This document shows positions 23,098-33,699 of a stretch of DNA of 64,000 nt, piece by piece. Both the position numbers and the translations under genes were made by a program. How positions within the stretch are numbered: the first letter of the stretch is position 1; the number at the start of each line of letters is the position of its first letter. The stretch is from Takakia lepidozioides (taxonomy: Eukaryota; Streptophyta; Takakiopsida; Takakiales; Takakiaceae): contig CM060734.1 of NCBI GenBank assembly GCA_030704615.1, forward strand, positions 10,230,001 through 10,294,000, written 5' to 3'. Below the pieces are notes generated by a model. That model saw only the letters and a list, made by a program, of their open reading frames with translations, ran no database searches and was not told where the DNA came from.

Positions 23098-24096
23098 ATG
23101 GGGTCGGGCAAGCCGAAGCGAAAGCGGAACGGCCCAAAAGATGATGATTCCGGTGAGCCCGATGGGGGCGACGTGTCACCGAGGCGGCCGTTTGAGGAAG
23201 CGATTAATGTTTCCGAAAACGAGGCCGCTCAGGAGCGGGAGGAATCCGAGGAGTCGGAGCCCGAGGAATCTTTGAGAGCTCCGACAAACCAAGAGATGCC
23301 TCCCATGCCGGCAGCCTTTTGGGAAGGGTTGTTGGCGCAGTTTGGCGGGACGTTGAAAGACGTGTTGAAGGCGGCTAATGCCACTTCCACCAAGGCAAAG
23401 TTTAAGGTGAAGCCTAAGGAACCCGGCACCTTCGAGGGCGTTCGAAACCGGAAGGCACTCAACACCTGGCTCCTGGAGCTAGAGCAGTACTTCCGGGCGG
23501 CCAAGTTGAGTGACGAGGATCGGGTGGAAGTGGCTCCCACCTATTTGAGGGGCTATGCTCAACAATGGTGGCAGAAACGCCTTCACGACCGAGGCCCAAG
23601 CCCGGAAACCTTGAACTGGAGTGAGTTCAAGGAATTGATGAAGAGACAGTTTGTGCCCCTCAACGCATCCTGGCTTGCCCGGGACAAGATGAGGAATTTG
23701 AAGCAAACTGATGACATTCGGGGGTATGTCCAGGCTTTCAATGTGCTGTTGCTCGAAGTCGCGGACATGGCAGAACCAGAAATGGTCTTCAACTTTGTGG
23801 CGGGACTGGCCCCATGGGCTAGGCGGAAGTTGGAGGAGAAGCCACCCAAGACTTTGAACGAGGCAATTGAGAGAGCTGAATGTTTCTCGGATGTCCCTAG
23901 GGGTGAGAGACAAGGCCGTACGGAGCTGAACCACAAGAAGACCCGGCGGGAAGGTGACTCCTCCCGACCGGAAAAGAAGTGGGATAGGCCACGCGGCGAA
24001 AATGGCACGTGGAAATCGAAGGGAGGTCCTTCACACGTCAAGGCGGCACCCGGTGCTTCGAAAGGAAAAGCGGGTGGAGCGACTTATGGCGGATAG
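23098..24096 (+). CDS. gag: Gag capsid protein of Ty3 element 1
   Basis: The ATG at 23098 gives MGSGKPKRKRNGPKDDDSGE. An acidic linker is followed by the retrotrans_gag core (LNTWLLELEQYFRAAKLSDE, then YAQQWWQKRL and FKELMKRQFVP), which assembles the virus-like particle. A basic tail ends at TAG 24094-24096. The CCHC zinc knuckle normally in gag lies after this stop in the same frame, so either the amber codon is a lesion or it regulates gag/pol ratio. The start was chosen because upstream sequence is LTR and primer site. Confidence 0.85.
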   Translation: MGSGKPKRKRNGPKDDDSGEPDGGDVSPRRPFEEAINVSENEAAQEREESEESEPEESLRAPTNQEMPPMPAAFWEGLLAQFGGTLKDVLKAANATSTKAKFKVKPKEPGTFEGVRNRKALNTWLLELEQYFRAAKLSDEDRVEVAPTYLRGYAQQWWQKRLHDRGPSPETLNWSEFKELMKRQFVPLNASWLARDKMRNLKQTDDIRGYVQAFNVLLLEVADMAEPEMVFNFVAGLAPWARRKLEEKPPKTLNEAIERAECFSDVPRGERQGRTELNHKKTRREGDSSRPEKKWDRPRGENGTWKSKGGPSHVKAAPGASKGKAGGATYGG

Positions 24097-27000
24097 AAGG
24101 CGACCTTTGATGGAGTGTGTTTCAATTGCGGGGAGCCCGGGCACATGGCCAAGAAGTGCACGAAGCCCCGACAATTGAACATGACTCGGGCGACCACGGA
24201 GCTGTCGGAAGATACCATCAGTCGCTTGGTGGAAGCGGTGGTCGCCAGGACTTGCAAGGTAGGCAAATTTTCTTGTGAGTTGTATCAGGAAACTGGCGCC
24301 TTACGAAAAGGGAGTCAGTTATTGTTCGTGGATGGGATAATATCCGGAACTAATGTGTCGTTGTTGGTGGACACAGGAGCGTCGCACTCCTTCATGACGC
24401 CGGCGGCGGCGCGAAAGTTGGGACTCCCGACAAGTGACGTGGGGGCCTCTATTGAGGTGCGCTCTGCCAAAGGAGAACCTCAGTTGGCGACAAGGTTGGC
24501 GTTTGATGTTCCTCTCCAACTGGGGAGTTGGGAGGGACGTGAGAACTTCACTATCTGCGAGATCGATGGAGTGGATCTCATTTTGGGAATGACCTTTTTG
24601 AGCAAATCCGGAGCGGTCATAGATGGCCGCAAGAGAGTAGTCACGCTGCCATGTGGGAATGGTGGCGAGGTTTTACGAGTGTCGGAAACGCCCAAATCCG
24701 TGGGAGGGCGAATAAACCTTCTATCAGCAAAGGAGTGGGCCGTGGAGGAGACACACGAGTCCCAGTTTTTGCTTTACATTAGAGAAGTGAAAGGAGAAGG
24801 CGATGGGGAGCCGAGCCCAGATTGGATCAAGGGGATTTTGGAGAAATACCAGGATGTGATGCCGGAGGATTTACCAAGCGGCTTGCCACCGCGAAGAGGA
24901 GTTGACCACAAAATTGAGGTGATACCGGGATCGGAACCGCCTGCCAAGGCGCCCTACCGGTTGAGCCACAAAGAGTTGGTCGAGCTGAAGACTCAGCTCA
25001 AAGATCTCATGTCAAAGGGGTACATCCGGCCGAGTAAGTCACCTTACGGAGCCCCGGTGCTATTTGCAGACAAGAAGGATGGGACGCTGCGGATGTGTGT
25101 CGATTACAGGGCTCTGAATAAGGTGACTATCAAAAACCGGTACCCTTTGCCAAGGATCGACGACCTCTTCGATCGGTTGGCAGGAGCGAAGTATTTCAGC
25201 CGGATCGACTTGCGCTCCGGTTATCACCAAATCGGGTGGCGGAAGGAGATGAGGAGAAGACCGCGTGCAGGACAAGGTATGGTTCATATGAGTTCTTGGT
25301 GATGCCTTTTGGGCTCACCAATGCACCAGCGACATTTAGCACGCTGATGAACAGCCTTTTCCAGGAGTGGTTGGATGACTTTGTGATCGTGTACATCGAC
25401 GACATCTTGGTGTACTCAAAAACAAAGGAGGAGCACCTGGAGCACCTCAAAAGGGTGTTCCAAAAATTGCGAGAAGGGAAGCTGTATGCCAAAGCTTCAA
25501 AGTGCGAATTCGGGGTCACAAAAGTGGAGTTCTTGGGGCACGTGATTACACAGGATGGGATCAAAATGGATGACAGAAAGGTGAGGGCGATCTTGGACTG
25601 GGAGCCTCCGACTTCGGTCCCGGGAGTGCGATCCTTCCTAGGACTCGCCTCCTATTACCGGAAGTATGTGAGAAATTTCGCCAAGATCGCGGGGCCGCTG
25701 TCGGACCTTCTGTGTAAATCCAAAGTCTGGGTATGGAACACATTTTGTGGCCAAGCTTTTGCTGAATTGAAGCAGCGGATGACGGAAGCTCCAGTCTTAA
25801 AAATCCCGGAGTTCGATCGTCCGTTTGAGATTCATACAGATGCATCGGACTTCGCAATTGGGGGTGTACTTATGCAAGATGGACGTCCAGTGGCTTACGA
25901 AAGTAAGAAACTGAATGAAGTGGAGCGACGGTGGCCGACGCACGAAAAAGAGATGAAGGCGGTGGTACATTGCCTTGAACTCTGGCGCCACTATGTTGGT
26001 TCCAACCCAGTGAAGGTGTTCACGGACAATGTCACGGTGAAGTATTTTGCCACGCAGCCCAAGTTATCCCCAAAACAACTTAGGTGGCAAGATACTTTGG
26101 CAGTGTTCGACGTGGATATCCAGTACAAACCGGGACGGGACAATGTGGTGGCCGATGCTTTAAGTAGAAAGCAGCAGCTCTTGTTGGTGTACAAGGGCGA
26201 GACGGCGCTCCAAAGGAAGATCCGGAAGGCTTGCCGGAAGGATGAGCTGGCAAAGTGCGTGATGCAGAACTTGAGAATGGGGGTTAAATCGCAGTTCCAC
26301 TTGCAAAACGGACTGCTCCGGTATAAGCAAAAACGTCTCTATGTGCCAAAGGGAGGGATCAGGGATAGTCTCTTGAGAGAATGCCATGATAGCCCGCTTG
26401 CGGGCCACGGTGGAGCCAAGCGCACTGCGGCACTCTTGAAGAAAGAGTATTTCTGGCCCAAACTGAGGGAGGAGGCAGAGGAGTATGTAAAGACATGCAC
26501 CACATGCCAACAAAACCGGAGCGAGTATAAAAAGCAAGCGGGGCTGTTACAACCCTTGCCGATTCCAGAGGGGACTTGGGAAAGCGTCTCGATGGATTTC
26601 ATGACTGCTATGCCGCTGTCAAAAGGATTCGATGCAATCATGGTGGTGGTAGATAGGTTCAGTAAAATGGCCCATTTCATCCCCACCAAGGAGACGGCAA
26701 CTGCGCAGGAGACAGGGCGACTTTACTTCACCCACGTCTTAAAGCATCATGGAGTCCCGAAGGATATTGTCTCGGACCGCGACCCAAAGTTTACGAGTAA
26801 ATTCTGGAGAGCACTTTGGAAGAAGATGGGGACGAGGCTGAAGATGAGCACCGCCTTCCGACCTACGACGGACGGCCAAACGGAAAGAGTGAATTCCGTA
26901 GTGAAGCAATTCTTGCGGAATTACGTGTCGGCAGACCAATCAGACTGGATGGAACACTTAGACGCGGCAGAGTTCTGTTATAATAACACAGAACACTCCG

Positions 27001-27659
27001 CGACGGGAGTTTCCCCTTTTGTGTTGGTCTATGGAAAAGCACCTCTGGTGCCGACAAGTTGGGCCGCCCAGGACGTTGAGGAACCAGCAGTAGCGGCGGT
27101 ACTGGAAGAACGCGAGCGTTTGTTGAAGCTCGCAAAGTACAACATTGCCAAAGCTAGGAAACGGTATGAAAGGCAGGCGAATCGGAAGCGGAGGGAAGTG
27201 AAGTTTGAGGCAGGCACAGAGGTCTGGTTGAACATCAAGAATTTTCGACTACCTCCGGAAATGAGTCCGAAGTTCGTACCTCCGTATGCGGGTCCCTTTC
27301 GCATTCGGAGGGTTATGAATGAGGATGTGTATGAATTGGAGCTGCCAGCAAACAGCAAGGTGCACCCAGTATTCCATGTCTCCCTTTTGAAGCCTTACTT
27401 CAAAGATGAAGCACGTCCGAATCGTCAGCAAGTGTTGCGTCCGCCACCTATGCTGTTGGATCATGAAAATGAACCCGAGTACGAGGTGGAGGCAATACTT
27501 AAGTCGAGGAGGTTCAAGAACCGAGAAACGGAGTATCTCGTCAAATGGAAGGGCTATCATCTTGTGGAGGCATCTTGGGTGCGTGCCTCAGAAATGGGAA
27601 ACGCATCCGAGGCAGTTGCAGCGTTCGAAGGGCGACCTCAAAAGCGGAAGAAGCGTTGA
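24097..27659 (+). pseudogene. pol: Pol of Ty3 element 1 (CCHC, PR, RT, RH, IN, chromodomain), one frameshift
   Basis: In gag's frame after the amber stop: CCHC knuckle [14 protein letters not shown], protease [15 protein letters not shown] from about 24870. Near 25232 one base appears to be missing ([12 protein letters not shown]... instead of continuing into [20 protein letters not shown]), and the rest is open from 25236 to 27659. It shows [11 protein letters not shown], RNase [15 protein letters not shown], the integrase HHCC finger, the catalytic D-D-E core ([27 protein letters not shown]), GPY/F ([10 protein letters not shown]), and a C-terminal chromodomain ([26 protein letters not shown]). 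Chromodomains steer integration to marked chromatin in this family. The frameshift makes this copy unable to make an intact RT. Confidence 0.9.
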
Positions 27660-28564
27660 TGGGGACATCAACCTTGGAGCGTGGGGGAGGAAATGCATGC
27701 TTAGCCCGGTTTAGCTAGCTCAGGAATCCGATTGCAAAAACTTGTATTGTACAAAAATTTGTGATAAAGGAAATGGGTTCCAAATATTGTGCGTCCTATT
27801 GTGTTTGGAATGGTGATGCATGGTGTGGTTGGCTGGTGTGTAGAATGCATGCTAGCTTACAAAAGTGGGAGAGGTAAATTGGGTTAATCGTGTGTTTGCG
27901 CAGTGCCGAAATCGGGTGACTCCCATCCAAGGGGCAAGGAAACTTGCGCCTTATTTGGGAGTTCAAGTGCTAGTGCGCACCTGGCGCGTGCGCGTACTAT
28001 AACTGCGCTACCGAGGGGTTTGCCTTGTAGTGCGGGCTAACGCGGAAGCTACGTGCTTCCGTTCACGTACTATAATCGTGTAGCCTCGGACGAAGTCGTA
28101 GTGCGGCTTCGGCGTGTTCCCGTACCTCAGGCCAGCATTCCAAGGCGGACCCAATTGTAGTGATTGGGGCGCACGGTTGGTTCAAGGTTATCTTCCTAGT
28201 CAAAGAGGGTTCCAGGTGAACCCTTGCTCAAGGTGATGCCAAAAGCGGCATCATGAGCGATCGCAAGCAATGTTGTTGCAGTAAGGCGATTCGATCCTCG
28301 GGGAGGATCGTTCCTTGGCCTTGAAGTAGGCCAAGAAGAGTGCACTGGGGGGAGCTGGAGAGGCCCCACCCTTGGCCGGGACTTGGAGGAAGTCGGCCGA
28401 ACTAGCTAGTGGAGAGTGGAGTCAAGTGTGGGGTTTGGTTCTTTGCCATGGGACGCCATGGTACGGAAACAACTCCTTGATGTGGGACGCCACAACTTGG
28501 ACGTTCGTTTCTACAAAATGGACAAAGTCGATGAGGACATCGACTCCATGTTGGTAGGGGTGTG
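27660..28564 (+). other. 3' untranslated internal region of Ty3 element 1
   Basis: About 900 bp without a gene between the chromodomain stop and the 3' LTR, ending in a weak purine-rich tract GGTAGGGGTG. A diverged copy without LTRs lies at 35960-36735. Confidence 0.8.
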
Positions 28565-29285
28565 TGTCGCGGCCCTTTGCCTTGAGGGCAGGGGGTCGGG
28601 ACACATGAGGGGCTGCCCCTGTGGTGGGGCAGCGGCAGCGATAGGTATGGGGGGCTGAAGCACCCTGAGTGCCCAAGGCACTCAAGGAGGCGGAGGCGCT
28701 CACTAGGTGGAGCCCCGCACACCGGGTTGCGGTGGAGGTGGCTCCACAAGGGGTGGTGGTAGCTTAGTGGGACTTAGTGGGGGTGGCATAGGACTCACCA
28801 TGGGGAGGAGACCTCGAGGTGGGAGTCGTGGGGAGTCTTGGGACTCATCACGGTCCATTGGGGCCGCGGTGAGTGGGCCAAGACTCACCGCGACTCACCA
28901 CCGGGAGTCGAGGGTTTTCGTGGTGGTTCGCCATAAAATGGCATGGCTGGTTATGAAACCCCCGCGGACAGCTACAGAAGTATATATAGGGAGTAGTAAC
29001 CCCGAGAACGGTGCAAGCCCGTTGGTGACCAAAAACTAGTGAGTAAGCGTGCGAGCCGGAAAGCGACCAAAGAGTGGGGAGCTGTTCCGGACTGCCATCT
29101 ACCAAAGGGAATTCTCCTAGTCCCAAATAGGTGGAGGGTTTAGAGGGAAGCGGAAGGGGACCGTTATGTCCCGGTGAGCAGCCGAAACTCCAAGTTGGCC
29201 TGGAGGCCAGGTTGGGAGTCAGGCGCGCGCATCAAAGCGAGTAACTATGACTTGAAGGGAGTTTACCGAACTGAGGTGTGCGACA
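28565..29285 (+). repeat. 3' LTR of Ty3 element 1
   Basis: 721 bp, same ends as the 5' LTR. Relative to it, one G (in the GTGGTGGGG run) and one T (in CACCCTTGAG) are missing. I saw no substitutions. Confidence 0.95.
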
Positions 29286-29290
29286 CTACT
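29286..29290. repeat. Target-site duplication (right), CTACT
   Basis: Matches 22315-22319. Confidence 0.9.
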
Positions 29291-29351
29291 AGTAGTATAA
29301 ACCATCCTTGACATCATGGTCAACAATGTTTGACCAATGCTCCAGATGACG

Positions 29352-29665
29352 TTTCATGGAAACTTATGACTGGAGATGGTTTCACAACTCTATTTATACG
29401 GCTACATCACTGCACGTGTCATTTTGAAGGCATATACATGGATGGATTCATCCATTGGATGAGTTCATCCATCCATGACATGCCATGGAAACTTATGACT
29501 GCATGACTGCAGATGGTTTCACAACTCTATTTATATTACTACATCACTGTCCGTGTCATTGTAAAGGCATTTATATGACTACATTACTACACGTGTCATT
29601 TTGAAGGCATACACATGAATCGATTCATATATTGGATGAGTTCATCCATCCATGTTTACCAAAAG
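29352..29665 (+). repeat. Tandem repeat, about 130-bp unit, with CACGTGTC motifs
   Basis: Units start CATGGAAACTTATGACTG (29352 and 29483), continue GATGGTTTCACAACTCTATT, then CGTGTCATT...GAAGGCAT and GGATGAGTTCATCCATCC. A third partial copy ends near 29660. No gene is seen here. Confidence 0.55.
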
Positions 29666-29759
29666 TTATGTCAGCTTTGAACATGTGTCAATTTTCTACT
29701 GGTTCGATATTGGAATTGGAGCTCAAAGCATTTTGTAATTATCATAGAGCACTAAGTCA

Positions 29760-30230
29760 CATTGGGCCGGGGAGCAGGGTTGATGGAGGGGAGTGGGGAG
29801 CCCTTGTGAGGGAAACGGGAGGTGGAGGGGACCGGGGGGAAGACGCGTGCGGGGGAGCGGAAGAATTTTACGGCACGGGGCCGGGATCAAACTAGAGAGT
29901 TATTTGCAGGCGGATGCGCGGATGACCACCGAGCTACCCGAGAGATCGAGTGTCGAAAGGCCAGCGTGGAGTATATAACGGGCTGGGGTGTCGGAGGCCC
30001 AGGAAGGCGGGGTTGCTCTGGCGGTCGGGGGAGGCGAGGGAGCGGGCGGGTGGTGAAGGAGCGAACAGGCCAGGGGCGGGAGCGGGGCGGGCACCGCACC
30101 CGCGGGGCCTGGTTGGGCCCGGGGGGAGGGGGTCGGGAGGATTTTACAGGGGAGGGGATTTGACGCTGCCCCCGCCGGCCGTCCAAACTTCCGAACGTCC
30201 GTGTTGTCATGCTCGCACACTCCAAATAAA
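29760..30230. other. GC-rich stretch, no gene recognised
   Basis: G-rich on the plus strand, giving low-complexity Gly/Arg or Pro frames. I see no domain. Confidence 0.35.
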
Positions 30231-30289
30231 CTCGTTGGGTAAGCGTAGTCTCTTCGTATAGATAATGGACAAAATCGTCCGAGAATTAC

Positions 30290-30488
30290 AAAGAGCGATC
30301 GCCCTTCAAATGCTACTACCGCCTCAGGTGTGTTTCCCATTTCTCAAGCACGCACCCAAGTTGCATCTACCTGATGATAGACCTTCCATTTCACGAGATA
30401 CTCTGTTTCTCGATTCTTAAACCTCCTTGACTTAAGCACTGCCTCCACCTCGTACTTAGGTTCATTTCATGATCCAACAGCACAGGTG
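30290..30488 (-). pseudogene. Chromodomain relic of a Ty3 element
   Basis: The minus strand aligns with the chromodomain end of element 1: [36 protein letters not shown], then a TGA, then EMGNTPEAVVAFEGR. One base is also out of place just upstream. Only this end of the element remains. Confidence 0.75.
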
Positions 30489-30539
30489 GTCACTACAAGG
30501 AGGACAATTTAAAAAAATTAAAAAAAATTAAAAAAAAGG

Positions 30540-30850
30540 TGTTTAGCGATGCCGAGGCATTGCTAAAGCCCCCTTTTGGGGCGGGGTAGCAACCCCAATT
30601 TGCAACGCCCGGCCGTCGCACCAAGAACGTCGCAAAATAGCAACATCGGGGGTCACAAAGGGGGGGGGGGGACGCCCCGCCCACCTCCGGCGACGCCCCG
30701 ACGTCGCTTTTTGGCGATCCACAACACCGGCGGGGCCTCCGGCTAGCGACGCCAGGCCGTCGCTGGGTGGCGTCATGGGGTTGTGGCTTGCGACCCTCGG
30801 GCGTTGCAACAGGCATGAGGGCGTCGCAAGGTTTCCTGCGACGCCCAAAG
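30540..30850. repeat. GC-rich GCGACG/CGTCGC palindrome cluster
   Basis: Several short inverted repeats such as GCGACGCC...GGCGTCGC in 300 bp. It is similar in style to the larger palindrome array at 31595 but uses a different core. Confidence 0.45.
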
Positions 30851-31107
30851 GTCACCTGCTATTTTGCATTGAATTGGGGGTGGATTTTTATTTTTTCCCA
30901 GGTTTTATTTTTGGGTGTTGAGTGACCTCAGAGCTTCCATTGCTCTAATTTAGCAGGTATACAAGTTTGGTTTACTGCATGAGTATGAGCAAGCATGAGT
31001 TGAGGGTGAGGCCGGTGCAACACAAAATGAAATACAAGGTGTAAGATGGAAATATATTTACAAGCAATAAGCGTAAATATTTTGCTCACAACGATTCAAA
31101 TGTAGGA

Positions 31108-31385
31108 CTAGTCATCCTCGGAGTCATCGGAGTCATAGCTATCGGATGAGCCTGATGACTCCGCGGAGGATAATCTATCGCTATCACCCGACCGGCCTGC
31201 GCCGGAGCACCTGAACGAGGTCCCTAAACTCCCACAGAGATCTCATCCAATCCCTGTCATGACCCCCCCCCCATCCAAACTAGTGCCCTGTAATGCACTA
31301 ATCCCCTCCGAGTTGGCCATGTTGTGCATGAGGGATTGCCAACCATGCTCCTTGGCGTAGTCGTACTCTATCGGACCTAGTTATC
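31108..31385 (-). pseudogene. C-terminal fragment of an unknown, probably transposon-derived protein
   Basis: Minus-strand frames give EYDYAKEHGWQSLMHNMANS and DWMRSLWEFRDLVQVLRRR, then an acidic Ser/Asp tail (SSAESSGSSDSYDSDDSEDD) ending at TAG 31110-31108. At least one frame change lies in the middle. The upstream part is cut where the palindrome array region begins. The family is not recognised. Confidence 0.4.
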
Positions 31386-31594
31386 ATTCCTAACGTGACG
31401 TGGCCCCGGACACGTCAGACGTCACGTCGAATCCGGACGTTTACTCAACTATTTTTTTTTATATTTGACTTTTACGATTTACTTCTACCCGTTGTAATGA
31501 TATGACAGCTACGGTGTAAAACAGACGTGGCCAATTATTAAAATTTATTAATTTATTTGAAAAAAATACGGACGTTTAAAAGTTATTATTTTTT

Positions 31595-33690
31595 AAATCA
31601 AGCGACCACCCATATTGGCGGTCGCTTGTAATTTAATATTTTATATTAAGCGACCGCCTATATTGGCGGTTGCCGGCAATTTATGAAGTTTTAAATGGAG
31701 CGACTGCCCATATTGGCGGTAGCTTACAATTTATTATATTTTAAATTAAATGACGGCCTATATTGGCGGTTGCTTGAAAATTATTAGTTTCAAAAAATAA
31801 ACGACCGCCCAGATTGGTAGTCGCTCGGAGTTTAAATTTTTTTTTAAAAACACAACGACCGCCATTCGCCGGCCGTCATATATTTTTATTTTGATTCTAA
31901 AATGAAGCGACCGCCAAACCGTTGCTTCTTTAATTTGTTTAAAGAAAATGCAGCGACCGCCAAATGGCGGTCGCTCATTTTGTATTTTTTTAATTTAGCG
32001 GCCGCCAATTAGCGGCAGTGAATTTTTTTTTTAAGAAATTTAAATGAAACGACTACAACTACGGCAGTCGCTCTTTTTAAAAATATATATATGAAGCAAC
32101 CGCCAATACGGCGGTCGCTCTTTTTTGTTTATTTAAAACAATGAAGCGACCGCCAATACGGCGGTCGTTATTTTTTTTTTTATAAAAAAAATGAAGCGAC
32201 CGCCACTATAGTGGTCGCTCATTTTCGTTTATTTATTTTAAAAATGAAGCGACCGCCATATGGAGATCGCTCTTTTTCGCTTTTTAAAAAACTAAAGCGA
32301 CTGCCAATACGGCGGTAACTCCTTCAAAAAAACATTAAAAATAACAATTTAATATATTTTATTTTATTTATTTTAAACAAAACCAAAGAAAGAAAGAAAG
32401 AAAGGGAAAAGAAAAGAAAAGAAAAGAAAAAAAAACTGACGCGACCGCCATACGGCGGTCGCTTTTCTTCACTTTTTAAGAAACTGAAGCGATCGCCAAT
32501 TCCGCGGTCGCTCGTTTACGTTTTTATTAATTTATTTATTTTTATAAAAAAAAAACGACCGCACTATGGCTGTGTTTCTCTTTCGTTTCTTTTAAAAATG
32601 AAGCGACCGCCAGTACGGCGGTCGCTCTGTTAAGTTTTTCTAAAAAGTAAAGCGCCCATCCTATGGCCCTCGCTACATTTAAAATAAACAACAAAAAAAC
32701 GACTGCCGATAATGGCGGTTGCCCTAATTAAAAAAATTAAACAATAAATCGACTGCATGTACGACGGTCGCTCTGGCCATTACTAGTAGTCGCAATATTT
32801 TCAGAAATTAAAAATATACAAGCAACCACCATTAATGGCGGTCGCTCTATTTAAAAAATAAATAAATAAAAGCGACCGCCATAACTGGCGGTCGCAGCAT
32901 TTTCAGAAATTAAAAATATACAAGCGACCGCCAGTAATGGCCGTCGCTATATTTATAAATAAATAAAAAACAAAAGCGACCGCCAATAATGGCGGTCGCA
33001 CATAAGTTGTGTGGAGAGGAAGTGAGGGGGAGAATGAGCCTCCCTTTGCTTATCTGCCCCCCCCCCCCCTCTCATTCATCGGTCCACGCGTAAGGCACAC
33101 CTTCCGTCACCATGGCGGTCGTTACATTTTAAAAAAAAAACAATAAACCGACCGCCAGTAATGGCGTTCGTTCTATTTAAAAAATTAAACAATAAATTCG
33201 ACCGCCAGTAACGACGGTCGCTCTATAAAAAAATAAAAAATAAAAGCGACGGTCACTACTGGCAGTCGCAACATTTTTTGAAATTAAAAATATACATGCG
33301 ACCACATGTAATGGCGGTCGCTCTATTTAAAAAAAGAAAAAAAGAAAAACGACCGCCAAAACTGGCAGTCGCAACATTTTCAGAAATTAAAAAATATAAA
33401 GCGACCGCCAGTAATGGCCGTCGCTATATTAATAAATAAATAAAAAACAAAAGCGACCGCCAGCATATAAGTTGTGTGGAGAGGAAGTGAGGGGAGAATG
33501 AACCTCCCTTGGCTTATCTCCCCCCCCCCTCTTCTCATTCCTCTGACCACGCGTAAGGCACACCTTCTAGAATCGACCGCCACCATGGTGGTCGCTACAT
33601 TTAAAAAAAATAACCAAAAAAACGACCGTCATTACTATCGGTCGCTCTATTTAAAAAATTAAACAGTAAAAGCGACCGCCAGTGCAGCCC
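31595..33690. repeat. Array of about 36 GCGACCGCC...GGCGGTCGC palindromes
   Basis: Roughly every 50 bases there is a 22-27 base inverted repeat with consensus arms AGCGACCGCC and GGCGGTCGCT around a 2-6 base loop (for example near 31953, 32144, 32601, 32871, 32975). The spacers are A/T-rich (TTTTTTAATTTA-like) and vary in sequence and length. Many arms carry matched or one-sided changes. Two copies of an unrelated block (AAGTTGTGTGGAGAGGAAGTG...C-run...CACGCGTAAGGCACACCTTC) interrupt it at about 33003-33107 and 33466-33570. No ORF runs through it. It could be the body of a foldback or other non-autonomous transposon. Confidence 0.8.
32384..32432 (+). repeat. AAAG/AAAAG microsatellite within the array
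   Basis: GAAAGAAAGAAAGAAAG then AAAAGAAAAGAAAAG, lying between two palindrome units and replacing about one repeat period. Confidence 0.6.
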
Positions 33691-33699
33691 GGTGGCGAT

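Larger units (their letters stand above)
22320..29285 (+). mobile_element. Complete Ty3/gypsy chromovirus, very recent insertion
   Basis: 6,966 bp bounded by LTRs with TGTCGC...GCGACA ends and a CTACT duplication. Order: 5' LTR, tRNA-iMet primer site, gag, CCHC, protease, RT, RNase H, integrase, chromodomain, about 900 bp of untranslated 3' region, 3' LTR. The LTRs differ by two single-base indels that I could find. Coding is nevertheless broken by an amber codon before the CCHC and one frameshift in RT. Confidence 0.95.

Noticed and set aside
29822-30163. Gly/Arg-rich open frame
   Set aside because: It is a composition artefact of G-rich DNA, with overlapping open frames on both strands.
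30493-30855. Cys/Pro/Arg-rich minus-strand frames
   Set aside because: They lie in the GCGACG palindrome cluster, and two frames are open at once, as expected from the repeat.
31595-33690. CRISPR array
   Set aside because: The regular spacing is suggestive, but the repeats are variable palindromes, spacers are low-complexity A/T, there are no cas genes, and the surrounding DNA is eukaryotic.
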